Below, one piece after another: positions 53,934 to 63,120 of a stretch of DNA of 64,000 nucleotides (the stretch's first letter is position 1; each line of letters starts with the position of its first letter). Both the position numbers and the translations under genes were made by a program. The notes under the pieces are model-generated. The model was not told where the DNA came from. It was given only the letters and a program-made list of their open reading frames with translations, and did not search any database. Source of the stretch: Aequorivita capsosiphonis DSM 23843 (GTDB lineage: Bacteria; Bacteroidota; Bacteroidia; Flavobacteriales; Flavobacteriaceae); NCBI RefSeq assembly GCF_000429125.1, contig NZ_AUBG01000010.1:62001-126000 (forward strand), given 5' to 3'.

Positions 53934-53941
53934 TATATTTG
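53934..53941 (+). promoter_or_regulatory. candidate -7 element of the suf locus
   Basis: TATATTTG exactly matches TAnnTTTG, 26 bases before the iscA-like start. The -33 region has only GGTTAAAAG, so it may need an activator. Confidence 0.5.
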
Positions 53942-53966
53942 CGTCTAATTTAGAATTAATCTATAT

Positions 53967-54296
53967 ATGATTAAGGTAAGCGAAAATGCAAAAACAAAAA
54001 TAGGGCAGTTGATGGCCGAAGAAGGCTTTGACATGGCTAAGGATTTTGTCCGCGTTGGCGTAAAAAGCGGCGGCTGTTCCGGCCTTAGTTACGAGTTGAA
54101 ATTTGACCATAATCTAGGCGAAAACGACAAACTTTTTGAAGAAAAGGACGTTAAAATCGCCATAGACAAAAAGAGTTTTTTATATCTGGTTGGAACGATA
54201 TTGGAATACAGCGGTGGACTTAACGGAAAAGGCTTTGTCTTTCAAAATCCAAATGCCAACCGCACCTGTGGCTGCGGGGAGAGTTTTTCGTTGTAA
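53967..54296 (+). CDS. A-type iron-sulfur carrier (IscA/SufA/HesB)
   Basis: The 109-residue protein has the three conserved Cys: Cys37 in SGGCSGLSYEL and Cys101/Cys103 in RTCGCGESF. A-type proteins bind and pass Fe-S clusters made by SufBCD. It is first in the suf locus and therefore probably the SufA of this set. Confidence 0.95.
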   Translation: MIKVSENAKTKIGQLMAEEGFDMAKDFVRVGVKSGGCSGLSYELKFDHNLGENDKLFEEKDVKIAIDKKSFLYLVGTILEYSGGLNGKGFVFQNPNANRTCGCGESFSL

Positions 54297-54300
54297 AAGA

Positions 54301-54335
54301 TTCAAAATTTAATATTCAAGGTTCAAAATTGGAAA
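54301..54335. repeat. intergenic TTCAAAATT-type repeat
   Basis: TTCAAAATTTAATATTCAAG and GTTCAAAATTGG. The same wording occurs in inverted form at 54740-54779 after the broken gene and both ways at 57436-57503. The two copies flank the four-helix-bundle pseudogene. Confidence 0.6.
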
Positions 54336-54347
54336 AACATAGCATTT

Positions 54348-54737
54348 ATGGCAACAATTGAAAAGTTTGAAGATATGGAGATTTGGCAGAAATCAAGATT
54401 GAATTGACAAGCTATTTTTGAAATAAGAGAAAAAACAAATCTCAAAACAGATTATAGATTATACGACCAGATTAATGGTAGCTCAGGATCTATTATGGAC
54501 AATATAGCTGAAGGTTTTGAACGAAATGGAAACAAAGAATTCAATCAATTTCTTTCAATAGCGAAAGCATCTTGTGGTGAAACGAGATCTCAATTATATA
54601 GAATTCTCGACAGAAAATATATTTCTAAGGAAGAATTTGATCGACATTACGAGACCTTAATAGGCTTGAGTAAACAAATCGCAGGTTTTATGATCTACTT
54701 GCAAAAAAGTGAATTAAAAGGAAGCAAATTTAAATAA
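54348..54737 (+). pseudogene. four-helix-bundle (S23-type) protein gene with in-frame TGA
   Basis: The frame starts MATIEKFEDMEIWQKSRLN, hits TGA at 54405-54407, then continues to a full four-helix-bundle protein ([39 protein letters not shown]). The intact length would be 129 residues. This family is common in Bacteroidota, often found as mobile intergenic insertions near repeats. It lies between the iscA-like gene and sufB. It may restart at an ATG (54495), giving an 80-residue protein, or be dead. Confidence 0.8.
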
Positions 54738-54779
54738 GTTCTCAATTCAATCTTGAATTTTGAACTTTGAATTAAATAA
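54738..54779. repeat. inverted copy of the TTCAAAATT repeat
   Basis: TCTCAATTCAATCTTGAATT then TTGAACTTTGAATTAAA is the reverse-complement partner of 54301-54335. It lies just before sufB and contains a TTG that could be misread as the sufB start. Confidence 0.55.
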
Positions 54780-54780
54780 T

Positions 54781-56226
54781 ATGAAGTACACTGAGGACGA
54801 TTTAAAAAAAGAGTTAGAAACCAAGGAATACGAATATGGTTTCTATACGGATATAGAATCTGACACTTTCCCTGTTGGATTGAATGAAGATGTGGTACGT
54901 GCCATTTCTAAAAAGAAAGAGGAGCCAGAATGGATGACGGAATGGCGCTTGGAGTCTTTCCGCTATTGGCTTACTATGGAAGAGCCGGAATGGGGAAATG
55001 TACATTATGAAAAGCCAGATTTTCAAGCAATCTCCTATTACTCCGCACCAAATAGTAAACCAAAATACGACAGTCTCGATGAGGTAGATCCAGAGTTGCT
55101 GGACACTTTTAAGAGGCTTGGTATTTCAATGGACGAACAAAAAAAGTTAGCTGGTGTAGCTATGGATGTTGTAATTGACTCCGTTTCTGTGGCAACAACA
55201 TTTAAAAAGAATTTGGAGGAAAAAGGAATTATTTTTATGAGTATTTCCGAAGCCATTCAAAAACACCCAGATTTAGTTAAGAAGTATTTAGGAACAGTAG
55301 TTCCACAACGCGACAACTTTTACGCTGCGTTAAATAGTGCGGTTTTTAGCGATGGTTCTTTTTGCTACATCCCTAAAGGCGTTCGATGCCCTATGGAACT
55401 TTCCACATATTTTAGAATTAACCAAGCAGGAACAGGACAGTTTGAAAGAACACTATTGATTGCCGACGAAGATAGCTACGTAAGTTATCTTGAAGGTTGT
55501 ACTGCTCCAAGTCGCGATGAAAATCAACTGCACGCAGCGGTTGTTGAATTAATAGCGATGGACGGTGCCGAAATAAAATATTCAACAGTTCAAAACTGGT
55601 ACCCTGGCGATAAAAACGGAAAAGGTGGCGTTTATAACTTCGTGACTAAACGAGGAATTTGCGAAAAGAACGCCAAAATATCCTGGACGCAAGTAGAAAC
55701 TGGAAGTGCAGTAACTTGGAAGTATCCAAGCTGTATTTTGAAAGGAGACAATTCCATTGGTGAATTTTATTCCATTGCCGTTACTAACGATTATCAGCAA
55801 GCCGATACCGGAACCAAAATGATCCACATTGGTAAAAATACCCGAAGTACGATTATTTCGAAAGGTATTTCTGCTGGAAAATCACAAAACAGTTATCGTG
55901 GTTTGGTAAGAATTTTACCAAATGCCGATAACGCACGTAACTTTTCACAGTGTGATTCGCTATTAATGGGAAATGCCTGTGGCGCACACACCTTCCCATA
56001 TATTGAATCGAAAAACAAAACAGCTCAAATAGAACACGAGGCTACAACCAGTAAAATTGGAGAAGATCAGATTTTCTATTGCAATCAACGTGGGATTAAC
56101 ACAGAAAAAGCGATTGCTTTGATTGTAAACGGTTTTGGAAAAGAGGTTTTAAACAAGCTACCTATGGAATTTGCTATAGAAGCTCAAAAACTATTGGAAA
56201 TAAGCCTTGAGGGATCTGTAGGTTAA
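54781..56226 (+). CDS. sufB: Fe-S cluster scaffold subunit SufB
   Basis: The 481-residue SufB is the main scaffold on which Fe-S clusters are built, with SufC and SufD. Recognisable parts are [58 protein letters not shown] and [17 protein letters not shown] use the ATG at 54781 (MKYTEDDL) because relatives start there. A TTG start seven codons upstream lies in the repeat. Confidence 0.97.
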   Translation: MKYTEDDLKKELETKEYEYGFYTDIESDTFPVGLNEDVVRAISKKKEEPEWMTEWRLESFRYWLTMEEPEWGNVHYEKPDFQAISYYSAPNSKPKYDSLDEVDPELLDTFKRLGISMDEQKKLAGVAMDVVIDSVSVATTFKKNLEEKGIIFMSISEAIQKHPDLVKKYLGTVVPQRDNFYAALNSAVFSDGSFCYIPKGVRCPMELSTYFRINQAGTGQFERTLLIADEDSYVSYLEGCTAPSRDENQLHAAVVELIAMDGAEIKYSTVQNWYPGDKNGKGGVYNFVTKRGICEKNAKISWTQVETGSAVTWKYPSCILKGDNSIGEFYSIAVTNDYQQADTGTKMIHIGKNTRSTIISKGISAGKSQNSYRGLVRILPNADNARNFSQCDSLLMGNACGAHTFPYIESKNKTAQIEHEATTSKIGEDQIFYCNQRGINTEKAIALIVNGFGKEVLNKLPMEFAIEAQKLLEISLEGSVG

Positions 56227-56278
56227 AATATTCCCGCAAAGGCGGAAATCTCAATATGATAAACTAAATCATCAATTC

Positions 56279-56683
56279 ATGAAAAAAATCTTTTTATTGC
56301 TATTGCTTTCCACTGCGGTTTTTTCCTGTAAAAATTCAGAAGAAAAAAGCGTTACAGATGAAATGACAACTGAAAACACAGAAAATCTTCAAACCTATAA
56401 AGGAGATTTCATCGATTCCGAAGGTGCTGCAGTTTTATTGGGTTCAAACTTTATTTATGGCGTGAAGCGAAATGAAGTTTCTGATGCGCTTTCAAAACAA
56501 GTTTCATCAGTAAAAACGAATGATTATGATATGGTTGGGGTGATGGTTAAAGGAATAGTTTCCAAAAACACTGACACCGATAGCGATTGGGAAGAGTTAA
56601 TAACATTAAAAGAAATTGTGAAGGTGAATGATACGCCTTCAGAAGTAGATATTAAATTAGAAGAATCAGCAAAGACAAAGTAA
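56279..56683 (+). CDS. small lipoprotein inserted between sufB and sufC
   Basis: The 134-residue protein has a lipoprotein signal (FLLLLLSTAVFSCKNS, Cys17) and a small beta-rich domain (EGAAVLLGSNFIYGVKRNEV, DYDMVGVMVKGIV). I do not recognise the family. It ends one base before the sufC start, so it is co-transcribed with the suf genes. Any link to Fe-S assembly is unproven. Confidence 0.75.
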   Translation: MKKIFLLLLLSTAVFSCKNSEEKSVTDEMTTENTENLQTYKGDFIDSEGAAVLLGSNFIYGVKRNEVSDALSKQVSSVKTNDYDMVGVMVKGIVSKNTDTDSDWEELITLKEIVKVNDTPSEVDIKLEESAKTK

Positions 56684-56684
56684 C

Positions 56685-57434
56685 ATGTTAAAAATTAAAG
56701 ATTTATACGCCGGCTTAGAAGGCAAAGACATACTGCAGGGAATTAATTTAGAAGTAAAAGCTGGAGAAGTCCACGCTATTATGGGACCCAACGGGTCTGG
56801 TAAAAGTACCTTGGCATCAGTTATTGCAGGTAAAGAGGAGTTTGATGTAACTCGTGGATACATCACTTTTGAAAATCAAGATATTTCAGAATTAGATCCA
56901 GAAGAAAGAGCACACAAAGGCATCTTCCTTTCCTTTCAATACCCTGTGGAAATACCTGGAGTATCAGTGACAAACTTTATTAAAACTGCCATAAATGAGA
57001 CCCGCAAGTCTAAGAAGTTGGATAATATGCCCGCTGCAGAAATGCTTAAAATGATAAAGGAAAAAGCGGACATGCTAGAGATAGACCGTAAATTTCTTTC
57101 AAGATCACTTAACGAAGGTTTTTCTGGAGGTGAGAAGAAAAGAAACGAAATATTCCAATTGGCCATGTTGGAGCCCAAACTTGCCATTCTTGACGAAACA
57201 GATTCAGGATTGGATATTGACGCGCTTAAAGTTGTTGCCAACGGTGTGAATAAATTGAGAAGTGAAGACAATGCTATTGTAGTAATTACACACTATCAGC
57301 GTCTTTTAGATCATATTGTTCCAGATTTCGTTCACGTATTGATGAATGGAAAAATAGTAAAATCAGGTACTAAAGAACTTGCTTACGAACTGGAAGAAAA
57401 AGGTTACGATTGGATTAAGGAGGAATTAGTTTAA
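56685..57434 (+). CDS. sufC: Fe-S assembly ATPase SufC
   Basis: The 249-residue ABC-type ATPase has Walker A GPNGSGKS (34-41), signature FSGGEKKRNEIFQ and Walker B LAILDETDSGLD, the SufC-specific wording. It powers the SufBCD scaffold. Confidence 0.97.
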   Translation: MLKIKDLYAGLEGKDILQGINLEVKAGEVHAIMGPNGSGKSTLASVIAGKEEFDVTRGYITFENQDISELDPEERAHKGIFLSFQYPVEIPGVSVTNFIKTAINETRKSKKLDNMPAAEMLKMIKEKADMLEIDRKFLSRSLNEGFSGGEKKRNEIFQLAMLEPKLAILDETDSGLDIDALKVVANGVNKLRSEDNAIVVITHYQRLLDHIVPDFVHVLMNGKIVKSGTKELAYELEEKGYDWIKEELV

Positions 57435-57435
57435 A

Positions 57436-57503
57436 ACGTTCAAAATTTAAAATTCAAGGTTCAAAGTTGATAGCCTTGAATTTTGAACATTGAACTTTGA
57501 ATA
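57436..57503. repeat. palindromic intergenic repeat between sufC and sufD
   Basis: TTCAAAATTTAAAATTCAAG and its complement CCTTGAATTTTGAACATTGA face each other over a short GTTGATAG loop. It belongs to the 54301 and 54738 family. A TTG in it is not the sufD start. Confidence 0.65.
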
Positions 57504-57511
57504 AAGAAGAA

Positions 57512-58825
57512 ATGAGTTTTAAAGACAAATTATTATCATCATATATAGCATTAGAAGATTATTTGGAGTTTGATTCTCCATTGCATGATGTGCGTAGCAA
57601 CGCCATCAAAATCTTTGAAGAAAAAGGTTTTCCAACTAAAAAGGAAGAAGACTGGAAATACACTTCGCTAAATTCATTGCTGAAACCAGACTACAGCGTT
57701 TTTTCCAATAAGGAAAAACACGTGGAACTTCAGGATGTACGCAAATATTTTCTTCATGAAATAGACACTTATAAACTTGTGTTTGTTGATGGGGTTTATA
57801 GTTCGTTCCTTTCAGAAACCACGCACGACACTTTGGATGTTTGCCTTATGTCTGCTGCAATGAACAAAAGCAAGTATAAGCCCGTAATTGAGGCATACTT
57901 TAATAAAGTAGCTAAAAGCGATAGCTTAACTGCACTTAATACTGCTTTTACTAAAGAAGGTGCCTATATCCATATTCCTGCACATAAGGAAGTGGAAAAG
58001 CCTATCGAAATTATCAATTTCTCAACAGGAAATGAGGCTGCTATGTTTCTGCAACCTAGAAACTTGATTGTTGTTGGCGAAAATGCCCACGTGCAAATTA
58101 TTGAGCGTCATCAAAGTCTTTCTAGCAATGCAGTCCTGACCAATTCGGTAACAGAGATTTTTGCTGAAAAACGTGCTTATGTAGATTATTACAAAATTCA
58201 AAATGATGTTGAAACAGCTTCATTGATTGACAACACTTATATTTCACAGGAAAGAGATACGGTTTGCCGCGTGCACACCTTTTCTTTTGGTGGAAACTTA
58301 GTACGAAACAATCTCAACTATTATCAAAACGGGGAACACTGCGATTCTACTTTAAAGGGAATCACTATTCTAAAAGGAAAGCAGCATGTGGATCACAATA
58401 CTTTGGTACATCATAAGTCTCCAAACTGTGAAAGTCATCAGGATTATAAAGGACTTTATGGCGAATCTTCAATTGGAGTTTTTAACGGAAAGATTCTGGT
58501 TGATAAAGACGCCCAAAAGATAGATGCTTATCAGCAAAACGACAACATTCTGATTGATGATAAAGCTACCATAAACGCAAAACCACAATTGGAGATTTTC
58601 GCAGATGATGTGAAATGCTCGCACGGTTGTACTATTGGGCAGTTTGATGAGGATGCCTTATTCTACCTTCGCAGCCGCGGAATCGGAATAAAAGAAGCGC
58701 GCGCTTTATTGATGTATGCCTTTGCAAATACCGTTTTGGAAAGCGTAAAAATCCCCGAATTAAAAGTGCGAATCAACAAGCTTATCGCTAATAAAATTGG
58801 AGTTAGTTTAGGGTTTGAGCATTAA
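57512..58825 (+). CDS. sufD: Fe-S cluster assembly protein SufD
   Basis: The 437-residue SufD has IFEEKGFPTKKEEDWKYTSL at the start, central VHTFSFGGNLVRNNLN and C-terminal ADDVKCSHGCTIGQFDEDAL. It is the SufB partner in the SufBC2D complex. The start at the ATG (MSFKDKL) is preferred over a TTG five codons upstream in the repeat. Confidence 0.96.
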   Translation: MSFKDKLLSSYIALEDYLEFDSPLHDVRSNAIKIFEEKGFPTKKEEDWKYTSLNSLLKPDYSVFSNKEKHVELQDVRKYFLHEIDTYKLVFVDGVYSSFLSETTHDTLDVCLMSAAMNKSKYKPVIEAYFNKVAKSDSLTALNTAFTKEGAYIHIPAHKEVEKPIEIINFSTGNEAAMFLQPRNLIVVGENAHVQIIERHQSLSSNAVLTNSVTEIFAEKRAYVDYYKIQNDVETASLIDNTYISQERDTVCRVHTFSFGGNLVRNNLNYYQNGEHCDSTLKGITILKGKQHVDHNTLVHHKSPNCESHQDYKGLYGESSIGVFNGKILVDKDAQKIDAYQQNDNILIDDKATINAKPQLEIFADDVKCSHGCTIGQFDEDALFYLRSRGIGIKEARALLMYAFANTVLESVKIPELKVRINKLIANKIGVSLGFEH

Positions 58826-58831
58826 AAAATG

Positions 58832-58910
58832 TCACGAACCTGCCTGACGGCCAGGCAGGTTCACGAATATTTAAATAATAATATTCGTGAATTCGTGGTA
58901 AATCGGCCAT
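58832..58910. repeat. GC-rich hairpin and ATTCGTGAATTCGTGG repeat
   Basis: GAACCTGCCTGACGGCCAGG CAGGTTC forms a hairpin, followed by ATATTCGTGAATTCGTGG, a wording common in Bacteroidota intergenic DNA. It fills the sufD-sufS gap. Since it is inside an operon, readthrough is likely. Confidence 0.55.
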
Positions 58911-58937
58911 TCTAATTTCGAACTCAAATATTTTAAA

Positions 58938-60152
58938 ATGTCCTTCAATATCCAAAAAATACGTGAGGATTTCCCCATCCTTTCTCGAAAGGTAAACGGC
59001 TATCCGTTGGTGTATTTAGACAATGCCGCCACTTCTCAAAAACCGCAACAGGTTATTGATAGTATTGTGGATTATTACAGCAATTATAACGCAAATATCC
59101 ATCGCGGTGTACACACGCTTTCCCAAGAAGCAACAGATGCTTACGAAAGCGCACGACAAAAAATCAAAACGCATTTTAATGCCAAGGAAGTTTACGAAAT
59201 CATTTTTACAGCTGGCACTACCCATGGAATTAATCTTGTTGCCAACGGTTTTTCTGACATTCTAAAAAAAGATGATGAGATACTCGTCTCGGCAATGGAA
59301 CACCACAGCAATATAGTGCCTTGGCAAATGTTATGTGATCGAACGGGAGCTGATTTAAAGGTGATTCCTATGAACGAAGAAGGCACTTTGATTATGGAAG
59401 AATACGCAAAATTGCTTTCCGAAAGAACAAAGCTTGTATTCGTCAATCATATTTCAAATGCACTTGGAACTATTAACCCGATTGAAGAAATTATTCAAAA
59501 GGCGCACGAAGTTGGAGCCGCGGTATTAATTGACGGCGCACAATCCTGTTCTCACATAAAGCCAGATTTTCAAAAGTTAGATGTAGATTTCTACGTAACA
59601 TCAGCCCATAAAATGTGCGGACCTACAGGCGTAGGGATTCTTTTTATGAAAGAAGAATGGGGAAACAAACTTCCACCATACCAAGGCGGAGGCGAAATGA
59701 TTGCTGAAGTAACTTTTGAAAAAACAACGTATGCAGGACTTCCACATAAATTTGAAGCAGGAACGCCCAACATCTGCGGTGGTATCGCTTTTGGCGCTGC
59801 AATAGATTATTTAAACGCTATCGGTTTTGAAGCGATTGAACAACACGAAAATGAACTTTTAGAATACGCTACTGAAAAATTGCTGGAGATTGACGGTTTA
59901 AAAATTTATGGCACAGGCCATAAAACCTCCGTAGTTTCCTTCAATATTGAGGGGATTCATCCGTATGATATTGGAACTATAGTTGACAAACTTGGAATAG
60001 CTGTTCGCACTGGCCACCATTGCGCACAACCTATTATGGATTTTTATAAAATACCCGGCACCGTTCGAGCTTCTTTTGCATTTTACAATACCATGGAAGA
60101 AGTTGATGCCTTGGTAAATGCAGTTAAAAAAGCTAAATACATGTTAAGTTAA
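58938..60152 (+). CDS. sufS: cysteine desulfurase SufS
   Basis: The 404-residue PLP enzyme has Lys225 in TSAHKMCGPTGVGIL and the persulfide Cys362 in RTGHHCAQPIM. Group II sequence RASFAFYNTMEEVD is typical of SufS. It delivers sulfur via SufE to SufB. Confidence 0.96.
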   Translation: MSFNIQKIREDFPILSRKVNGYPLVYLDNAATSQKPQQVIDSIVDYYSNYNANIHRGVHTLSQEATDAYESARQKIKTHFNAKEVYEIIFTAGTTHGINLVANGFSDILKKDDEILVSAMEHHSNIVPWQMLCDRTGADLKVIPMNEEGTLIMEEYAKLLSERTKLVFVNHISNALGTINPIEEIIQKAHEVGAAVLIDGAQSCSHIKPDFQKLDVDFYVTSAHKMCGPTGVGILFMKEEWGNKLPPYQGGGEMIAEVTFEKTTYAGLPHKFEAGTPNICGGIAFGAAIDYLNAIGFEAIEQHENELLEYATEKLLEIDGLKIYGTGHKTSVVSFNIEGIHPYDIGTIVDKLGIAVRTGHHCAQPIMDFYKIPGTVRASFAFYNTMEEVDALVNAVKKAKYMLS

Positions 60153-60209
60153 TAAATGACAGGTAGATAAATACTGAAATTTGATTCTCTAACATTAAAC
60201 AAAACAATT

Positions 60210-60656
60210 ATGAAAACACTTGCAACCCTTTCCTTATTAGTTTGCGCACTACTTTTTACTAGCTGTGATGAAACTAAAAAGGTAATCGACGTAGCTGGGA
60301 GCGTACAACTCACTGGTAATTACACCGTATCAGCACTGGACGGAAAAAAACTGGCGAACACTACCAATCCCACGTTTACGCTTTCAGCCATAGACAATTC
60401 ATTCCGAGGCACTACAGGCTGCAACTCCGTTTTTGGCAATTATACGCTTGATCTTTCAACCATCAATTTTGGCGATCTTGCCGTAAGTGAAAGATTTTGT
60501 GCCGAAAAAGAAATTATGAAAACCGAACGTGACTTTTTAAACGCTCTAAATAATACCGGATCTTACGCTTTGGAAAATAACGTTCTAACATTGTATTCCA
60601 AAACGGACCGAAGTGTTCTGTTGAGCGCGAGAAAAGACACAAAAAACAAAGAATAA
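60210..60656 (+). CDS. META/HslJ-domain lipoprotein
   Basis: A 148-residue lipoprotein (lipobox LFTSC, Cys19) with META motifs: YTVSALDGKKL, TTGCNSVFGNYTL and MKTERDFLNAL. META-domain proteins are envelope proteins linked to heat or antibiotic tolerance. It lies between sufS and sufE, two bases before sufE, an uncommon place. Confidence 0.88.
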   Translation: MKTLATLSLLVCALLFTSCDETKKVIDVAGSVQLTGNYTVSALDGKKLANTTNPTFTLSAIDNSFRGTTGCNSVFGNYTLDLSTINFGDLAVSERFCAEKEIMKTERDFLNALNNTGSYALENNVLTLYSKTDRSVLLSARKDTKNKE

Positions 60657-60658
60657 CT

Positions 60659-61084
60659 ATGACGATTGAAGCAATACAAGAAGAGTTGATTGACGAGTTT
60701 TCCATTTTTGAAGACTGGATGCAGCGCTATGAATATATGATAGACTTGGGGAAATCGCTTCCGCTTATAGACGATGATTTAAAAAACGATGATAAGCTTA
60801 TCAAGGGTTGCCAAAGTAAAGTATGGCTCAATTCTGAATTAAAGGATGGCAAAATCATTTTTACTGCGGATAGTGATGCAATCATTACCAAAGGTATTAT
60901 TGCCATTTTAGTTCGAGTGTTTTCAAATCAAAAACCGCAGGAAATCCTCGATGCAAATACCGATTTTATTGACGAAATAGGATTGAAGGAACATCTTTCA
61001 CCTACTCGCGCAAACGGATTGGTTTCAATGATAAAACAAATGAAAATGTATGCCCTTGCATACCAAACACAAATTAATAATTAG
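60659..61084 (+). CDS. sufE: cysteine desulfuration protein SufE
   Basis: The 141-residue SufE has the conserved persulfide Cys51 in DKLIKGCQSKVWL. It accepts sulfur from SufS and passes it to SufB. Start is the ATG two bases after the META gene stop. Confidence 0.95.
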   Translation: MTIEAIQEELIDEFSIFEDWMQRYEYMIDLGKSLPLIDDDLKNDDKLIKGCQSKVWLNSELKDGKIIFTADSDAIITKGIIAILVRVFSNQKPQEILDANTDFIDEIGLKEHLSPTRANGLVSMIKQMKMYALAYQTQINN

Positions 61085-61088
61085 ACAA

Positions 61089-61418
61089 ATGGCAACAGAA
61101 CCAGAAGTAGATATGGCCGAATTAGGCGACAAAATAATCGCTGTTATTAAAACCATTTACGATCCAGAGATCCCAGTTGATATTTATGAACTCGGACTTA
61201 TATATGACGTTTTTATAAACGAAGATCGCGAAGTGAAAATATTGATGACCCTTACCACTCCAAACTGTCCAGTGGCAGAAAGTTTACCGGCAGAAGTACA
61301 GGATAAGGTAAAATCTATGAAACAAATTAAAGACGTTGAAGTAGAGATGACCTTTGACCCGCCTTGGAGCCAAGATTTGATGAGTGAGGAAGCTTTGCTT
61401 GAGTTGGGGATGCTATAG
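61089..61418 (+). CDS. DUF59/MIP18-family Fe-S protein (SufT-like)
   Basis: The 109-residue protein has the DUF59 signature VIKTIYDPEIPVDIYELGLI, Cys in LTTPNCPVAESLP and FDPPWSQDL. It helps maturation of Fe-S proteins, like SufT. The ATG four bases after the sufE stop gives MATEPEVDMAELG. A longer in-frame reading from 61050 overlaps sufE and is unlikely. Confidence 0.93.
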   Translation: MATEPEVDMAELGDKIIAVIKTIYDPEIPVDIYELGLIYDVFINEDREVKILMTLTTPNCPVAESLPAEVQDKVKSMKQIKDVEVEMTFDPPWSQDLMSEEALLELGML

Positions 61419-61503
61419 TTTCGATACTATTTTAAAAAAGAAGAAAAATCTTTTTTAAAAATCACTCAACTACCTTTAATTGTGCTTTTAAATTAAATAA
61501 CAA

Positions 61504-62013
61504 ATGGCAGAAGAGATAATAAATCGCGTGGCGAACAGTAAGCTTATGACTTTTAATCTTGAGGATTTATATCCAACAGGCGAAAGAGTGGCTTTTGATA
61601 TTTCATCTTGGCTACTGGAAGGCATTGTGCTTCGGGAAAAAGATTTTCGTGACAAAGCGAACACGCACGACTGGAGTCAATATCAAGATAAGTATGTAGC
61701 CTTGTTTTGCAGTACAGACGCTATTGTTCCCGGTTGGGCATTTTTATTGCTTTCACTCCACCTTGCTCCTTTTACAAAAAAAGTTGCTATTGGAAACTTA
61801 GAAGAATTGGAAAGTATTCTCTTTGCTGAATTGCTTAAAGATTTGGACGTTTCGGAATACAACGATAAGCCGATTATAATTAAAGGTTGTGCACATAAAC
61901 CAATTCCGCAGAATGCTTATGTGCTCTTAGCTCAAAAATTGCAACCTATTGCAAAAAGTATTTTATATGGCGAGGCCTGTTCCTCTGTTCCTCTTTTCAA
62001 GAAAAAGCAATAA
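61504..62013 (+). CDS. DUF2480 family protein
   Basis: The 169-residue protein matches the DUF2480 family of Bacteroidota: NRVANSKLMTFNLEDLYP, DISSWLLEGIVLREKDFRD and KPIIIKGCAHKPIPQNAYV. The function is unknown, but it is regularly next to suf genes. Cys is in KGCAHKP and also near ALFCSTDAIVPGWAF. Confidence 0.87.
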   Translation: MAEEIINRVANSKLMTFNLEDLYPTGERVAFDISSWLLEGIVLREKDFRDKANTHDWSQYQDKYVALFCSTDAIVPGWAFLLLSLHLAPFTKKVAIGNLEELESILFAELLKDLDVSEYNDKPIIIKGCAHKPIPQNAYVLLAQKLQPIAKSILYGEACSSVPLFKKKQ

Positions 62014-62090
62014 TTAAGGAATTATTCTATATAATTCTCAGTATTAGCATTTATTTAGCATTTATTCTTATCATTTATCTAAAATAGTAT

Positions 62091-62098
62091 TACTTTTG
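62091..62098 (+). promoter_or_regulatory. candidate -7 element of the DUF3078 gene
   Basis: TACTTTTG exactly matches TAnnTTTG, 22 bases before the ATG at 62120. The -33 region has only TTAT at about the right distance. Confidence 0.5.
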
Positions 62099-62119
62099 CA
62101 CGCTCAAAATTAAGATAAA

Positions 62120-63043
62120 ATGAAAAAACTTTTACTTCTTGCAGTTCTTTTTACTGCACCTTTGGCATTAATAGCCCAAGAAGAAATTTCGAAGGACACC
62201 ATTCCTAATGGCTGGACACGATCTGGAAACATTTCCTTATTGTTCAACCAAGCAGCGTTTAACCACGAATGGACCGGCGGTGGAACCTCAAACATTGCAG
62301 GGAACCTTGGTCTTAATTACGACTTTAACTATAAGCATGACAAACTTACTTGGAACAACCGTTTTATAGCTGAGTATGGTCTTACTAAAAACAAAGACGA
62401 CAAATACTCACGTAAAACAAATGACCGTTTGGAGCTAAACTCCATTTTAGGGAGAGAAATTAACGAAAGTAACTGGTACTACTCGTTCTTTCTAAACTTT
62501 AAAACCCAATTTACTTCTGGTTACGAGTTTGACAAGGATCTTAATCAAGATGATGCCGGCTACCGTACTGAAGTAACCAAATTTATGTCTCCGGCTTATC
62601 TTCAATTTGGACCTGGAATGCTTTGGAAAAAGAATGACAACCTATATGTAAACATTTCTCCAGCAACTGCACGTTTAATTTTTGTGAACAAAACCTTTAC
62701 GGATGTTGGTAACGATCCTGTAGCTATTGCAGCATTTAACGAAAATCCTTATTTCGGAGTAGAAGCAAATGAAACGATGCGTTTTGAATTTGGCGCTTCA
62801 GTTTCTGCTTACGCTAAATTAGACTTGATGAAGAATGTTTCTGTAGAAAACATCCTTAACCTTTACACTAATTACTTAGAAGATCCTCAGAATGTTGATA
62901 TAGACTATACTATGAATTTACTTCTTAAAGTAAACGATTATATCTCTGCAAATGTAGCTTTCCAAGCCATTTATGATGACAATGCCGTGAAAGGTTTCCA
63001 AATTCGTGAAGCTTTAGGTATTGGTGTAACTTACGGATTCTAA
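62120..63043 (+). CDS. DUF3078 outer-membrane beta-barrel protein
   Basis: The 307-residue protein has a signal peptide (LLLLAVLFTAPLALIAQ) and matches DUF3078: GNISLLFNQAAFNHEWTGGG, LNYDFNYKHDKLTWNNRFIA and a terminal YTMNLLLKVNDYISANVAFQ with final aromatic residue Phe. It is predicted to be an outer-membrane barrel. The function is unknown. Confidence 0.87.
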   Translation: MKKLLLLAVLFTAPLALIAQEEISKDTIPNGWTRSGNISLLFNQAAFNHEWTGGGTSNIAGNLGLNYDFNYKHDKLTWNNRFIAEYGLTKNKDDKYSRKTNDRLELNSILGREINESNWYYSFFLNFKTQFTSGYEFDKDLNQDDAGYRTEVTKFMSPAYLQFGPGMLWKKNDNLYVNISPATARLIFVNKTFTDVGNDPVAIAAFNENPYFGVEANETMRFEFGASVSAYAKLDLMKNVSVENILNLYTNYLEDPQNVDIDYTMNLLLKVNDYISANVAFQAIYDDNAVKGFQIREALGIGVTYGF

Positions 63044-63081
63044 GAAAAGACCTAAGACCTATTGACGTAGGACTAAAGAAA

Positions 63082-63119
63082 AGTCTCATAGATTTAAAAA
63101 ATCTGTGAGACTTTTTTTT
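63082..63119 (+). terminator. intrinsic terminator after the DUF3078 gene
   Basis: AGTCTCATAGATTT pairs with AATCTGTGAGACT, followed by eight T. It is 38 bases after the stop. Confidence 0.9.
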
Positions 63120-63120
63120 A

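Noticed and set aside
54760-54780. TTG start for sufB
   Set aside because: It is inside a repeat; the ATG at 54781 gives the family N-terminus.
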